From: an uncultured Streptococcus sp.
GTDB taxonomy: Bacteria > Bacillota > Bacilli > Lactobacillales > Streptococcaceae
Assembly (NCBI RefSeq): GCF_959025735.1
Contig: NZ_CAUFJQ010000040.1
Location: forward strand, 1 to 15,112
Direction of reading: 5' to 3'
DNA length: 15,112 nucleotides
The notes below the pieces were generated by a model. That model worked only from the letters and a program-made list of their open reading frames with translations, was not told the DNA's origin and ran no database searches. Both the position numbers and the translations under genes were made by a program. This document shows, in pieces, positions 14,113 through 15,112 of this stretch. How positions within the stretch are numbered: position 1 is the stretch's first letter; every line of letters starts with the position of its first letter.

Positions 14113-15112
14113 ATGATTGATAGATATAGCCGCCCAGAAATGGCGAACATTTGGACTGAAGAAAATAAATACCGTGCTTGGCTTGAGGTGGAAATCTTGG
14201 CTGACGAAGCATGGGCTGAGTTGGGAGAAATTCCTAAGGAAGATGTGGCTTTGATTCGTGAAAAAGCGGACTTTGACATCGACCGTATTTTGGAAATCGA
14301 GCAGCAAACTCGTCACGATGTGGTGGCCTTCACACGTGCGGTTTCTGAAACGCTTGGTGAAGAACGTAAGTGGGTTCACTATGGTTTGACTTCTACTGAC
14401 GTGGTAGATACTGCCTATGGTTACCTCTACAAACAAGCCAACGACATCATCCGCAAGGACCTTGAAAACTTCCTTAACATCATCGCTGACAAAGCGAAAG
14501 AACACAAGTTCACCATCATGATGGGTCGTACCCACGGTGTGCACGCTGAGCCTACAACTTTTGGTCTTAAATTGGCCACTTGGTACAGCGAAATGAAACG
14601 TAACATCGAGCGTTTCGAGCATGCGGCTGCTGGTGTGGAAGCTGGTAAGATTTCTGGTGCGGTTGGTAACTTTGCCAACATCCCACCATTCGTTGAAAAA
14701 TACGTCTGCGATAAATTGGGTATCCGTGCTCAAGAAATCTCTACACAGGTGCTTCCTCGTGACCTTCATGCTGAGTACTTTGCGGTTCTTGCGAGCATCG
14801 CAACTTCTATCGAGCGTATGGCGACGGAAATCCGTGGTCTTCAAAAATCAGAACAACGTGAAGTGGAAGAGTTCTTTGCCAAAGGTCAAAAAGGGTCTTC
14901 AGCAATGCCTCACAAACGTAACCCAATCGGTTCTGAAAACATGACCGGTCTTGCGCGTGTGATCCGTGGTCACATGGTCACAGCTTACGAAAATGTGTCA
15001 CTCTGGCATGAGCGTGATATCTCTCACTCATCAGCTGAGCGTATCATCGCACCAGACACAACTATCTTGATTGACTACATGCTCAACCGTTTCGGAAACA
15101 TCGTTAAGAACT
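14113..15112 (+). CDS. purB: Adenylosuccinate lyase (N-terminal part)
   Basis: Acts twice: it splits SAICAR to AICAR plus fumarate (step 8) and adenylosuccinate to AMP plus fumarate. The window holds 333 codons of a protein I expect to be about 430 residues; the gene runs off the right edge. The start MIDRYSRPEMANIWTEENKY is the family's N-terminus, and AAAGAAAGGA lies about 10 nt upstream of ATG 14113. Visible motifs are GLTSTDVVDTAYGY near residue 95-105, MGRTHGVHAEPTTFG near 135-150 with a catalytic His, and the fumarase/aspartase superfamily loop GSSAMPHKRNP at 261-271 with the catalytic serine. The structured RNA element ends 20 nt before the start codon and may influence its expression. 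Confidence 0.97.
   Translation, partial: MIDRYSRPEMANIWTEENKYRAWLEVEILADEAWAELGEIPKEDVALIREKADFDIDRILEIEQQTRHDVVAFTRAVSETLGEERKWVHYGLTSTDVVDTAYGYLYKQANDIIRKDLENFLNIIADKAKEHKFTIMMGRTHGVHAEPTTFGLKLATWYSEMKRNIERFEHAAAGVEAGKISGAVGNFANIPPFVEKYVCDKLGIRAQEISTQVLPRDLHAEYFAVLASIATSIERMATEIRGLQKSEQREVEEFFAKGQKGSSAMPHKRNPIGSENMTGLARVIRGHMVTAYENVSLWHERDISHSSAERIIAPDTTILIDYMLNRFGNIVKN

Noticed and set aside
14107..14844. A 245-codon minus-strand open frame
   Set aside because: It lies entirely antisense to purB, whose protein is unmistakable. The translated sequence has no recognisable family, so it is a shadow of purB codon bias.

Overview
The window is a de novo purine (IMP/AMP) biosynthesis cluster from a Streptococcus, most likely of the mitis/sanguinis group. 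The evidence is the gene order purL-purF-purM-purN-purH-purD-purE-purK-purB, the large single-chain PurL with a fused glutaminase domain, AAGGAG-type ribosome binding sites, moderate-to-low GC, and a CHAP/Bsp-like-repeat cell-wall hydrolase of streptococcal type. The species cannot be fixed from the sequence alone.

Positions 1-6856 (+ strand) form a tightly packed run: the 3' part of purL, then purF, purM, purN (its start overlaps the purM stop), a small GNAT acetyltransferase, and purH. A bidirectional hairpin terminator at 6859-6892 closes it and also ends a convergent gene. That gene (7930-6911, minus strand) encodes a secreted two-repeat CHAP hydrolase. It splits the cluster, so purD starts a second unit with its own promoter (extended -10 at 8073-8081). 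The intergenic region upstream holds an 11-bp direct repeat and a weak PurBox-like site.

The second unit is purD, a 189-nt gap with a structured RNA element, overlapping purE/purK, an accessory segment (11133-13949), a second copy of the same RNA element, and purB, which runs off the window. Together the enzymes cover step 1 (PurF), 2 (PurD), 3 (PurN), 4 (PurL), 5 (PurM), 6 (PurK plus PurE), 8 (PurB) and 9-10 (PurH). PurC (step 7) is not in the window.

The most interesting signal is the pair of RNA elements just upstream of purE (9398-9542) and purB (13963-14092). They share short conserved motifs and the same multi-stem fold. Their helices have diverged in sequence but stay perfectly complementary, including a 10-bp closing stem with unrelated sequences. 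This is the mark of a selected RNA structure, possibly a purine-operon leader class. I could not assign it to a riboswitch family from memory.

The second notable region is purK-purB. The last bases of purK recur 360 nt downstream, and a broken copy of a 75-codon gene's start lies just before that repeat. The locus therefore looks like two alternative versions of a purK-downstream module stacked in tandem. The segment also contains a divergent ketopantoate-reductase-like protein that lacks the catalytic lysine, and an AT-rich coiled-coil/GIY-YIG protein (DUF4041/T5orf172 type) that looks acquired.
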